Below are positions 16,657-24,942 of a stretch of 64,000 nt of DNA, one piece after another (the stretch's first letter is position 1; the number at the start of each line of letters is the position of its first letter). The stretch covers positions 40,648-104,647 of the forward strand of contig SFFB01000004.1 of assembly GCA_004557035.1 (NCBI GenBank). Reading direction: 5' to 3'. Below the pieces are notes generated by a model. The model saw nothing but the letters and a program-made list of their open reading frames with translations, did not search any database and was not told the origin of the DNA. Source of the DNA: Bacteroidales bacterium (GTDB lineage Bacteria; Bacteroidota; Bacteroidia; Bacteroidales; Bacteroidaceae). The translations under genes and the position numbers were made by a program.

Positions 16657-17899
16657 TTAGTCAATCTCTTCGTCGGCTTCATAGCCGCCCATCTCGCGGA
16701 TGGCGTTTTTCAGCATGACATACTGCTGGAAGAGGTGATTGATGGGTACTTCGCCTTGTGTGTAGTCGTGCATCGGGCTCTTGAGGAAGAAGCTCAAGAA
16801 ACGCTGCGTACCATAGCGGCCGTTGCGAGCGGCGAGGTCAGAGAGCAGCACGAGGTCGAGCAGCAGCGGAGCGGCAAGGATAGAGTCGCGGCAGAGGAAG
16901 TTGATCTTAATCTGCATAGGATAGCCCATCCAGCCAAAGATGTCGATGTTGTCCCAGCCCTCTTTGTTGTCGTTGCGAGGCGGATAGTAGTTGATGCGCA
17001 CCTTGTGGTAGTAGTCCGTATAGAGGTCGGGCTGCTCCTCGGGCACGAGGATGCTTTCAAGCGTAGAGAGCGTCGCGGTTGCCAAGAATATTGGTGCTGA
17101 ACCAGCCTGAGAGGCCAAGGCAGCGCGTACCGATGATGGGGGCGAAACCACTCTTCACCAAAGTCTGGCCGGTTTTGAAGTCTTTTCCGGCAATGGGCAT
17201 CTTGGTCTTTTCGGCCAACTCCCACATAGCGGGGATGTCGACGGTGGTGTTGGGAGCACCCATGATGAAGGGAGCACCTTCACACAAGGCAGCGTAGGCA
17301 TAGCACATTGAGGGGGCGATATGTTCGCGGTCGTCGGCCTTCATGGCAGCCTCAAGGGCGGCCAAAGTGCCATGTACATTCTCGTCAACGGGAACGTAGA
17401 TTTCTGTAGAGGCAGCCCAGATGACAACGATGCGGTCGCAGGCGTTTTCGGCTTTGAAGCGGCGGATGTCTTCGCGAAGGGCTTCCACCATATCCCAGCG
17501 GGTCTTGCAGTCTTTCACGTTGTCACCGTCGAGACGCTTGGCATAGTTGCGGTCGAAAGCAGCGGCGATGGGTTTGATGGCTTTCAGTTCGTCGGCCACC
17601 GGATTGATATCCTTCTCTTTGAGCACCTCGGCGTTGATGGCACTCTCATAGGCATTGGCAGGATAAACATCCCAGGCGCCAAAGACAATATCCTTCAAGT
17701 CGGTGAGAGGTACAATCTCGCCGTAGTGCAGATATTTCTTGTCTTTGCCTCGACCGACACGGATTTTGTCGTATTGAGTCATTGAGCCAACAGGCTTAGC
17801 CAAGCCTTTGCGGGTCATCAAGACGCCCGTCATAAAAGTGGTGGTGACGGCACCAAGACCGACACACATCACGCCTAATTTTCCTTTAGCAGGTTCCAT
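16657..17899 (-). pseudogene. Inositol-3-phosphate synthase, frameshifted by an internal deletion
   Basis: Two overlapping reading frames together make a myo-inositol-1-phosphate synthase, the NAD-dependent isomerisation of glucose-6-phosphate used for inositol lipids. The first runs from ATG 17899 to a stop at 17057 (280 residues: GVMCVGLGAVTTTF Rossmann loop, IWAASTEIYVP, GKDFKTGQT, STNILGNRD). The second frame continues with STLESILVPEEQPDLY, KVRINYYPPRNDNKEGWDN and IDIFGWMGYPMQIK to 16657. As I recall the family, about 17 residues (a DG...SKEVSK-like segment carrying active-site lysines) should lie between them. They are absent, so about 50 nt not divisible by three are missing near 17062. 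This is either a true pseudogene or an assembly error. Both halves look well conserved, which suggests a recent event. Confidence 0.8.
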
Positions 17900-17938
17900 G
17901 TTTTTGAGTTATTTTGATAGATATAGTTTTCAAAACTG

Positions 17939-17946
17939 CAAAGCTA
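17939..17946 (-). promoter_or_regulatory. Possible -7 box for the inositol-phosphate synthase locus
   Basis: TAGCTTTG on the minus strand, 40 bp before the ATG. A second -7-like TACTTTTG lies at 17968-17961. Neither has a clear TTG at the right distance. Confidence 0.4.
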
Positions 17947-18071
17947 CAAAAAGTTTTTAGCAAAAGTAAGAAACTTATAATTGAAAATTGGTTTCGCTGT
18001 GTTAAATTGGTCCGTCTTGCCCATTTATGGGGATTGGGCGCGGCAGAAAAGCGGATGATGGTTATTGAATA

Positions 18072-18102
18072 GCAAAAAGCATCCCCGGTTGTGGGGATGC
18101 TT
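18072..18102 (-). terminator. Terminator of the tRNA-Asn pair
   Basis: The stem AAGCATCCCC / GGGGATGCTT (18077-18086 and 18093-18102) is followed on the minus strand by TTTTTGCT. It lies just downstream of the second transcribed tRNA-Asn. Confidence 0.8.
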
Positions 18103-18111
18103 GATTTGGAG

Positions 18112-18185
18112 CGCTTCAGGATGGGCTTGAACCAACGACCCCCTGATTAACAGTCAGGTGCTCTAACCAACTGAGCTACTGAAGC
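18112..18185 (-). tRNA. tRNA-Asn (anticodon GTT), copy 1
   Basis: On the minus strand, 74 nt without CCA. The acceptor stem is GCTTCAG/CTGAAGC, the D-arm AGCTCAGTTGGTTAGAGC, the anticodon loop CTGTTAA (anticodon GTT), and the discriminator is G. The T-stem GTTGG/CCATC contains one T-T mismatch. It is identical to the copy at 18218-18291, from which it is separated by 32 bp. The pair is transcribed from the promoter at 18331-18361. Confidence 0.95.
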
Positions 18186-18217
18186 AGGTGGCAATTCTTG
18201 AAACCGGCTGGCCGGTG

Positions 18218-18291
18218 CGCTTCAGGATGGGCTTGAACCAACGACCCCCTGATTAACAGTCAGGTGCTCTAACCAACTGAGCTACTGAAGC
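18218..18291 (-). tRNA. tRNA-Asn (anticodon GTT), copy 2
   Basis: Identical over all 74 nt to the tRNA at 18112-18185, including the T-stem T-T mismatch, at a 106-bp repeat distance. It is the promoter-proximal member of the pair. Confidence 0.95.
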
Positions 18292-18330
18292 AATGATTGA
18301 GATAACCTGCGCGGTTTCTGAATTGCGCTG

Positions 18331-18361
18331 CAAAAGTAGCGGTTATTTTTGAAATAAACAA
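18331..18361 (-). promoter_or_regulatory. Promoter of the tRNA-Asn pair
   Basis: On the minus strand TTG (18361-18359), a 20-bp spacer and TACTTTTG (18338-18331). Its upstream part overlaps the -7 box of the divergent kinase gene (TATCTTTG, 18362-18369). Confidence 0.7.
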
Positions 18362-18369
18362 TATCTTTG
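18362..18369 (+). promoter_or_regulatory. -7 box of the PfkB kinase gene
   Basis: TATCTTTG fits TAnnTTTG, 26 bp before the ATG at 18395. The -33 element would fall within the divergent tRNA-Asn promoter and is not a good match. The two promoters are back to back and may compete. Confidence 0.5.
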
Positions 18370-18394
18370 CACGAAAAATATATTTTTATACCGG

Positions 18395-19369
18395 ATGAAA
18401 AGAATTTTAGGCATTGGCAATGCACTGGTTGATGCGCTCTATCCACTTGAAAACGAACAAATTCTTCAAGGCTTAGGCTTGCAGAAAGGCGCCATGCAAC
18501 TCATTGACGCCGCACGGTTTGAAGCGCTTCGGGGCAGTTTGTCGGATGCACACTGTACCAAGACTACGGGTGGCTCGGCCTGCAACACCATCCTGGCCTT
18601 AGCCCGTCTTGGAGCCTCGGCCGGACTGGTGGGCCGCATAGGCCGCGATGACAACGGGCGTTTCTTTCACGACAGTTTTGTTGCCGCCGGCGTTGAGCCT
18701 CATCTGATGACAGCCGACGAGCCAACGGGTGTGGCCTCTACCTTCATCACTCCTGACGGCGAGCGCACGTTTGGCACCTTTCTCGGTGCGGCGGCGCTGA
18801 TGCGGGCCGGCGATTTGGCTTCAGACTGGTATAAGGGATACTCCTATATATATATAGAAGGCTATCTGGTGCAAAACCACGCCTTGATAGCCCGCCTTGT
18901 AGACGAAGCTCACCGGGCCGGCTTGATGGTCTGTCTGGATTTGGCCAGTTATAATATCGTTGAGGCAGAGCGCGATTTCTTTGCCGAATTACTCCAAAAG
19001 ACCGACATTGTGTTTGCCAACGAAGAAGAGGCAAAGGCCTTTGCCGGTTGTTCGGCGCGCGAAGCTCTCGACATGTTGGCACAGACCTGTCGCGTGGCCG
19101 TGGTCAAGGTGGGAGCCGAAGGCGCTTTGGCCAAGTCGGGAGCCGATTGGGCCGCAGTTCCGGCAGAGCCCGTGTCTAAGGTCGTGGACACGACGGCGGC
19201 CGGAGACTATTTTGCCGCAGGTTTCCTATACGCCCATGCCACAGGCCGGCCATTGGCTGACTGTCTTGCCGCAGGCGCCAAATTGGCTGCCGAGGTAATC
19301 AGGGTGGTGGGCACGCGTCTCACAGACGATGTTTGGCAGCAGTTGCGTCATGCCGTCTGCCACGAATAA
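18395..19369 (+). CDS. Adenosine kinase / PfkB family carbohydrate kinase
   Basis: A ribokinase-fold cytoplasmic kinase of 324 residues. GIGNALVDALYPL opens strand 1, TTGGSACNTILALARLG is the first PfkB signature (substrate-binding GG), and VVDTTAAGDYFAAGFL near residues 262-277 is the second signature with the catalytic Asp and anion hole. The sequence resembles Bacteroidetes adenosine-kinase-like proteins more than sugar kinases, but the substrate cannot be settled from motifs. It lies 24 nt before the S41 protease gene and may be co-transcribed with it. Confidence 0.87.
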   Translation: MKRILGIGNALVDALYPLENEQILQGLGLQKGAMQLIDAARFEALRGSLSDAHCTKTTGGSACNTILALARLGASAGLVGRIGRDDNGRFFHDSFVAAGVEPHLMTADEPTGVASTFITPDGERTFGTFLGAAALMRAGDLASDWYKGYSYIYIEGYLVQNHALIARLVDEAHRAGLMVCLDLASYNIVEAERDFFAELLQKTDIVFANEEEAKAFAGCSAREALDMLAQTCRVAVVKVGAEGALAKSGADWAAVPAEPVSKVVDTTAAGDYFAAGFLYAHATGRPLADCLAAGAKLAAEVIRVVGTRLTDDVWQQLRHAVCHE

Positions 19370-19393
19370 GATGATTAGACTTACATTGTTTTT

Positions 19394-21064
19394 ATGAAAA
19401 GTTTTTTTCTCACGCTTTCTTTAGTGCTGATTTCGTTCAGCGGCTTGCAGGCACAGTCGCGTCATAATGCCGAAACCGCTAAGCAGCTGGACATCTTCAA
19501 CTGTCTTTATCGCGAGCTCGATCTTTATTATGTCGACACGCTCAATGCGACTAAAAACATTAGCAATGCCATTCTCTATATGCTCGACCAGGTGGACCCT
19601 TACACCGAGTATTATTCAGAGAGCCACACCGACGATCTCAAGCAGATGACCACGGGAAAGTATGCCGGCATTGGTGCTGTCATCACGGCGCGCAAGGACA
19701 TTGGCCGTTGCGTCATCTCTCATCCTTATGAGGGTATGCCGGCGGCTGTGGCCGGACTGCGTGCCGGCGACGTTATTCTCTCAATCAATGGCGTGGATAC
19801 GGGCGAGATTGGCCAGCGCGAGTTGTCCGAATATTCCTCGGCTGTGAGTGCGGCTTTGCGTGGCGATGCCGGAACGATTTGCGATTTGCGTGTGCGTCGG
19901 CCGGGCGTTTCCAAAGAACTCAAATTCCGCTTGACGCGCCGCACCATCACCTTACCCAGTGTCACTTGCGCCACGATGTTGGCCGACAGTGTGGGCTATG
20001 TGATGCTGAGCAGTTATATCGAGCAGACTGGTCGCGAAGTGCGTCTGGCCGTGGCCGACTTGAAGCGCAAGGGCGCCACTAAGCTCATTCTCGACCTGCG
20101 CGACAATCCCGGCGGCGTGATGGGTGCAGCGGTGGATGTGGTCAATCTGTTTCTGCCCAAAGGCAAAGAGGTGTTGGATATGCGTTCCAAGTCGAGAGAA
20201 AACTCTGCTACGTTCAAGACACGCAACACGCCGCTCGACCTTGATATGCCCATTGTCGTCTTGACCAGTTTCGAGACGGCTTCGGCTGCAGAGATTACGG
20301 CTGGTGCCTTGCAAGACTACGACCGCGCCGTCATCCTTGGTCAAAATACCTATGGCAAGGGACTGGTGCAAGAGACCCGCGAGTTGCCCTATGGCGGCTA
20401 TCTTAAACTCACCACCAGCAAATACTACATTCCCAGCGGACGTTGTGTGCAGGCCTATAAATATGAAAACGGTCGTCCGGTGTCGTTGCCCGACTCGTTG
20501 GCCCGTACGTTCCACACCGCCGCCGGCCGACCGGTGAAAGACGGTGGCGGCATCACGCCCGACGTAGTAACCAAAGCCGACACCATGCCCGACCTGCTCA
20601 TTCAGTTGGCGCTCTCCGACCAACTCTTTGATTATGCCGTGGACTATTGCCACAACCATCCGCAAATAGCCGAGCCCGAGGCCTTCCGCCTGACCGATGC
20701 CGAGTATGAGGCTTTCCGTCAATACATACAGGCGCATGGCTTCACCTATGAGACACGCACCAAGGCCGGACTCGACCGCCTGCGCCTTTTGGCGGCCTAC
20801 GAGGGTTACGACGAAATGGCCAAAGCCGAACTCGATGCGCTCGAGAAGAAGATAGTGAGCAACCAAGACTACGACTTCACCCATTGGCAACCGCAAATAC
20901 GCGCTTACGTCGAAGAGACCATCGTGCAGCAGCGCTATTACGACAGCGGCGTGGCCCGATACCGATTGCGCGAAGACAAAGAAGTGAACGAAGCACTAAA
21001 AATCCTGCTCGACACCGGGTGTTACAACCGCCTACTCGCACCTCCGTCACAGTCTGACAGGTAG
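19394..21064 (+). CDS. S41 family C-terminal processing peptidase
   Basis: An exported serine protease of 556 residues. A signal peptide (MKSFFLTLSLVLISFSGLQAQ) is followed by an N-terminal helical region, a PDZ domain (AAVAGLRAGDVILSINGV, about residues 115-135) and the S41 core. The core carries LILDLRDNPGGVMGAAVDV, the nucleophile serine in ETASAAEITAGAL, and the catalytic lysine in GQNTYGKGLVQ. A C-terminal helical extension is typical of Bacteroidetes CtpA-like proteins. It would trim or degrade periplasmic proteins. It follows the kinase gene by 24 nt and ends at a strong terminator. Confidence 0.9.
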   Translation: MKSFFLTLSLVLISFSGLQAQSRHNAETAKQLDIFNCLYRELDLYYVDTLNATKNISNAILYMLDQVDPYTEYYSESHTDDLKQMTTGKYAGIGAVITARKDIGRCVISHPYEGMPAAVAGLRAGDVILSINGVDTGEIGQRELSEYSSAVSAALRGDAGTICDLRVRRPGVSKELKFRLTRRTITLPSVTCATMLADSVGYVMLSSYIEQTGREVRLAVADLKRKGATKLILDLRDNPGGVMGAAVDVVNLFLPKGKEVLDMRSKSRENSATFKTRNTPLDLDMPIVVLTSFETASAAEITAGALQDYDRAVILGQNTYGKGLVQETRELPYGGYLKLTTSKYYIPSGRCVQAYKYENGRPVSLPDSLARTFHTAAGRPVKDGGGITPDVVTKADTMPDLLIQLALSDQLFDYAVDYCHNHPQIAEPEAFRLTDAEYEAFRQYIQAHGFTYETRTKAGLDRLRLLAAYEGYDEMAKAELDALEKKIVSNQDYDFTHWQPQIRAYVEETIVQQRYYDSGVARYRLREDKEVNEALKILLDTGCYNRLLAPPSQSDR

Positions 21065-21066
21065 TT

Positions 21067-21124
21067 AAAAAATCGCAAATGCAAAGATGTACTAAAAATA
21101 GTGCGCTTGCATTTGCGATTTTTT
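21067..21124. terminator. Strong terminator after the S41 protease gene
   Basis: An 18-bp perfect stem (AAAAAATCGCAAATGCAA, 21067-21084, and its complement at 21107-21124) that ends in a T-run. It insulates the sialidase promoter immediately downstream. Confidence 0.85.
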
Positions 21125-21138
21125 GTTTTGGAAATACG

Positions 21139-21146
21139 TATTTTTG
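21139..21146 (+). promoter_or_regulatory. -7 box of the sialidase gene
   Basis: TATTTTTG, 40 bp before the ATG. TTTG at 21112-21115 gives a 23-bp spacer, slightly longer than usual, and lies within the terminator stem. Confidence 0.45.
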
Positions 21147-21186
21147 CCACGAAAACTATTTTTGTTTCCTCTTTATCTTTTTATCT

Positions 21187-24100
21187 ATGAAAAAAATTCT
21201 ACTTCTTTTGCTGGCTTGCGTTGTCTTGCCGGGCATGTGGAGCAGTCCATTTGCCGGTACGGCCACTGCGCAGTCTTCTTATGTGGAAGACCAAGGCTAC
21301 AGTTTCCTCATTTCCAAGTCGCCCACTGCTACAGCTTGGGGTGATACCGTGCATTGGTACAAAGTCAAGACGCAGCGTGGTGCCTGGCTTAAAGCCACCA
21401 GCGGCACCGATGTCGACTTGGTCACCGCCGAGCCTGATACCACCGACTTGATGGGACTTTGGTGTGTGACGGGCAACGCTACCGATGGTTATTCGTTCTA
21501 CAACCGCGGCAAAGGTCCCGGTCTTATGGTGACTTACGACGCCGTGGCCGACAACAAGAAGGCCGTCATGGCTGCCACTGGCACTTACAGCCAGTTTGTC
21601 ATTGGCACCTCTACGGCTGCCGCCAACAGCTACACGTTCCACTATGGCGCCAACTGCTATTTCAATAACCGTGATGGCAAGTTGAGCACATGGAACGATG
21701 CACGTGGAGCCAACGATGGTGGTTCAAGCCTTCTCTTTATTGATATAAACCAGCCCGACTCGGTGATCTATACCGTCGACAAACTCAATGGCAACCTGTA
21801 TCGTGTGGATAACAACACCACGACTATCAATGCTTCATACAACAAGTATTGGACGAGTACGGCCAACCCGCAGCTGACCTTCGGTACCACGGCCAACAAT
21901 ATGCAGTGGTCCAACGACGACGTATTGATTTATAGCGGTAGCGGCGGTTGCACCTACACGCTCACACCGCCCTCCGGCTATGTCATCTACGACTATACTT
22001 TCGAAGTGGTCAACAGCGGCCATTCTGAGACCCAGACCATCACGATGGACGACGGCCGCGTCATCACCACCGGCGCTGAAGTCATCCCTGTAACTATGGT
22101 AGGCAAGAACCTCTCAACGGTAAGCTTCGCGCTTTCGGGAAGCAACAAGGCCGTCAAAGTCACCAACTTTGTGGTGAAAGTGAAAGTAGACAAGCCCGAG
22201 AAGCCCATAGTCAGCACCGAAGATGCTGAGCATTGGTACTATATCACCAATGCCTCCACCAATGCCTATTGTGCCGGCAAGGTGATGAACTACGACGAGT
22301 CTATCGACCGCATGCGCTTCACCGACAAGGCCTACAAGCCCGACCGCGTGTGGAGTTTCTGGGAAAAAGACGGCAAACTCGCCATCAAGAACTACCGCGG
22401 CGAATACATCGGCACAGCCGGTAGCGGCACCGGTGGTAGCACTCAGTTTGGCAAGAGCGACACGCCCAACTATATCTATACCATCGAAGACGCTTACGGC
22501 TTCTTCATCATCAAAGACTCTGCCGTTGAACTACATGCTCAAGAAGCCGGTGCTGTCATTGTGCGCTGGGGAGCTGCTGAAGCCGGTGCTTCGTTGTGGC
22601 GCTTTGACGAAGTCGACATGAGCCATCCCGAAGCACAGTTGAGCAACATCGCCGTGAAACAAGGCAAGGTGACCACCGGTATCGGCAACAAGAACCAGGG
22701 CATCGTGCGCACGGCTTTCTCTGTGGCTGGTCTGAGAGACTCTGTCGAGGTGCAGAGCATCACCGCCAAGGTGGTGGCCACCGATTTGGCCGACGTGAAG
22801 GCCGTCAAGGCTTATTTCGCCACCAACGCCCGTGAGCTCTTCGTCGACGAAGACAGCCTCATGACTTGGCGCGAACAAAATGGTGAACTCTTTGGTGTGG
22901 CCGAAAGCGTGGCCGCCGACGGCACCTTCACCATCACCGGCTCGAAAAAACTGGCTCCCGGCGAAGGCTACCTCTGGATTGCCTACGATATTGCTGAAGA
23001 CGCCACCGAGGGTCACACCGTCGACGCTCAGGTATTGTCTTACGTCATCGACGGCGAGACCATCAACGAGACCAACGGCAACCCCGCCAACGCCGTCACC
23101 ATCTTCCTCTCCGAGGGTGCTGCCCTCATGCCCTACGACTGTGGCTCGCGCTACTACCGTATCCCGGCCATCACCACCGTGAAGAAGACTCTCGACAATG
23201 GTGAAGTGGTAGACCGCCTCGTGGTGCTCACCGACGACCGTCTGCAGCACAACGGCGACCTCCCCAACCAAGTTTATATTGTGGCTCAGTATAGCGACGA
23301 CCTCGGCAAGACATGGACCGCTCCCGTTCGCGTGGCCGGTACGGCCGAACTCGGTGGCGCATACGGCCACGGCGACGCTTCGATTGTCACAGACCGCACC
23401 AACGGCAACATCATCGGCATCATGACCTGTGCCGGCACCTACCGCCACGGCTTCTGGTCTTCAACCGCCGCACAGCCTCAGCTCTGGAAGACCATCAAGA
23501 GTACCGATGGCGGCGAAACCTGGAGCGTGCCCGTTGACCACACCAGCAGCCTCTATGGTGTGGGTAGCCCTAATCCCACATGGACGGCAGGCTTCTCAGG
23601 CTCAGGCGCAGCCTTGCAGAAACGTGACGGCACACTCGTGTCAAGCTTCGTCAACCGTCAGGTTGAAAACGGCGTGACCTCTCAAAATTTCTACTTCTTC
23701 ATGAGTGAAGACGGTGGCGACACTTGGGCCGTGAGAGGAACGAGTGGTACGACCAGCGCCGACGAGCCCAAGACGCTCGAGCGCAACAATGGCGACCTCT
23801 CCATTTTTGTGCGTGCCTCTGGTTACAACTTCCACAACGTCACCAGCGACGATGGCGCCACGTGGAAATACGCCCCCGAAACCCGCTTCACCACCGGTAT
23901 CTCAGGCAATGCTTGCGACGGCGAGTATATGGTTTGGTGCTCCACGCTCGACGGCAACCCCTGGAACATCGCTCTTGAGACGTTGCCCAACAGCGGCTCT
24001 CGTCAGAACGTGAGCATCTGTCTCTCTACCGACGAAGGCGAAACCTTCGGCACACCCAAGACCATCTGTCCGTGGGGATCGGGCTACAGCACCTGCGTGG

Positions 24101-24399
24101 TTCTGCCCGACGGCACACTCGGTGTCTACTATGAAGAAGACGGCTACTACAACGCTAACAACTATGTGCTCCGTTTCGTCCGCTTCAGCCTCGACTGGGC
24201 CAGCAACGGCGCTTACAAGTTCACCGAAGACAGCCCCTTCCACCCCATCTGCTCGCAAGTGCCCGACGCCATTGAAGGCATGCAGACCGTCAACGCTCCG
24301 GCCGACGACGTCATCTACGACCTCCAGGGCCGCCGTGTGGTCAACCCCACCCTCCAGGGTGTTTATATCAAGAATGGTAAGACGGTGATTATGAAATAA
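21187..24399 (+). CDS. Secreted exo-alpha-sialidase
   Basis: A 1070-residue exported glycosidase likely to release sialic acid from host glycoproteins. A signal peptide (MKKILLLLLACVVLPGMW) precedes about 500 residues of accessory beta-rich domains. A BNR-associated N-terminal-like domain (LSNIAVKQGKVTTGIGNKNQ, about 480-640) is followed by the six-bladed propeller. The arginine-triad motif appears as YRIP (Arg658), and five Asp boxes begin near residues 703 (SDDLGKTW), 772 (STDGGETW), 840 (SEDGGDTW), 887 (SDDGATW) and 947 (STDEGETF). The C-terminus (DLQGRRVV then GVYIKNGKTVIMK) is a sorting-type tail shared with the protein at 35467-38952. The ATG at 21187 was chosen for its signal peptide. 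Confidence 0.9.
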   Translation: MKKILLLLLACVVLPGMWSSPFAGTATAQSSYVEDQGYSFLISKSPTATAWGDTVHWYKVKTQRGAWLKATSGTDVDLVTAEPDTTDLMGLWCVTGNATDGYSFYNRGKGPGLMVTYDAVADNKKAVMAATGTYSQFVIGTSTAAANSYTFHYGANCYFNNRDGKLSTWNDARGANDGGSSLLFIDINQPDSVIYTVDKLNGNLYRVDNNTTTINASYNKYWTSTANPQLTFGTTANNMQWSNDDVLIYSGSGGCTYTLTPPSGYVIYDYTFEVVNSGHSETQTITMDDGRVITTGAEVIPVTMVGKNLSTVSFALSGSNKAVKVTNFVVKVKVDKPEKPIVSTEDAEHWYYITNASTNAYCAGKVMNYDESIDRMRFTDKAYKPDRVWSFWEKDGKLAIKNYRGEYIGTAGSGTGGSTQFGKSDTPNYIYTIEDAYGFFIIKDSAVELHAQEAGAVIVRWGAAEAGASLWRFDEVDMSHPEAQLSNIAVKQGKVTTGIGNKNQGIVRTAFSVAGLRDSVEVQSITAKVVATDLADVKAVKAYFATNARELFVDEDSLMTWREQNGELFGVAESVAADGTFTITGSKKLAPGEGYLWIAYDIAEDATEGHTVDAQVLSYVIDGETINETNGNPANAVTIFLSEGAALMPYDCGSRYYRIPAITTVKKTLDNGEVVDRLVVLTDDRLQHNGDLPNQVYIVAQYSDDLGKTWTAPVRVAGTAELGGAYGHGDASIVTDRTNGNIIGIMTCAGTYRHGFWSSTAAQPQLWKTIKSTDGGETWSVPVDHTSSLYGVGSPNPTWTAGFSGSGAALQKRDGTLVSSFVNRQVENGVTSQNFYFFMSEDGGDTWAVRGTSGTTSADEPKTLERNNGDLSIFVRASGYNFHNVTSDDGATWKYAPETRFTTGISGNACDGEYMVWCSTLDGNPWNIALETLPNSGSRQNVSICLSTDEGETFGTPKTICPWGSGYSTCVVLPDGTLGVYYEEDGYYNANNYVLRFVRFSLDWASNGAYKFTEDSPFHPICSQVPDAIEGMQTVNAPADDVIYDLQGRRVVNPTLQGVYIKNGKTVIMK

Positions 24400-24431
24400 T
24401 CCCGACCGCCATAAATAAGGATGTCATAGTG

Positions 24432-24470
24432 TCCCCGAGGTCTCCAAGTTGAGAGGTCTCGGGGATTTTG
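24432..24470 (+). terminator. Terminator of the sialidase gene
   Basis: The CCCCGAG / CTCGGGG stem, extended inward by GTCTC/GAGA, is followed by ATTTTG. It lies 33 bp past the sialidase stop. Confidence 0.75.
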
Positions 24471-24650
24471 TGGCATAATGCCAACGCCGTTACCCGGGCG
24501 TTCTATCATTGACTCCATCCACTCATTCCTGCCTCTGACGTCCGCCCATTTTGTCTTTCCTTTTTTCGTCACTATGTCTTACCTTCGTGGTAAAGAAAGG
24601 AGAGGAGAGGGTCTGTAGCCCTCTTTTTTATTGGCCTTGAGGTCGTTACG

Positions 24651-24682
24651 GGAATAAGGCCCGTTGCGTTTGCCCTTATTCC
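24651..24682. repeat. Inverted ATAAGG pair (cluster 2)
   Basis: GGAATAAGG at 24651-24659 and its complement CCTTATTCC at 24674-24682 form an inverted pair whose cores are 20 bp apart. The flanks (CGGGAATAAGG) match the other ATAAGG clusters. It can form a hairpin. The rest of 24471-24887 holds no gene that I can support. Confidence 0.55.
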
Positions 24683-24887
24683 GGAAAATTTTCGCATACT
24701 TGCTGCCTAAACCGCAAGGCTTGCCGTCACCGAACAGCCGGTCAGAGCCGTTTGGACAACGCTTCAACTCTGCTTTTTGTTAAAGGTCTTTATCGTTGTG
24801 TCACGCTTGCCCCGCCTTTTGTTCAACAAAAAAAGACCGTTGAGGCTAAAAAAACGCCGTGCCGCCTTTGTTGTGAAAATAAATTCT

Positions 24888-24895
24888 TAATTTTG
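24888..24895 (+). promoter_or_regulatory. -7 box of pnp
   Basis: TAATTTTG, 47 bp before the pnp ATG. A TTTG at 24867-24870 gives a 17-bp spacer, a little short of the consensus 19-21. Confidence 0.5.
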
Positions 24896-24942
24896 CGTGA
24901 TTTACGACAGAAAAAGAAATAATCAATAAAAACAATCAACCG

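Noticed and set aside
16657..17151. A programmed frameshift in inositol-phosphate synthase
   Set aside because: About 17 conserved residues are missing at the junction, so a shift alone cannot restore the protein.
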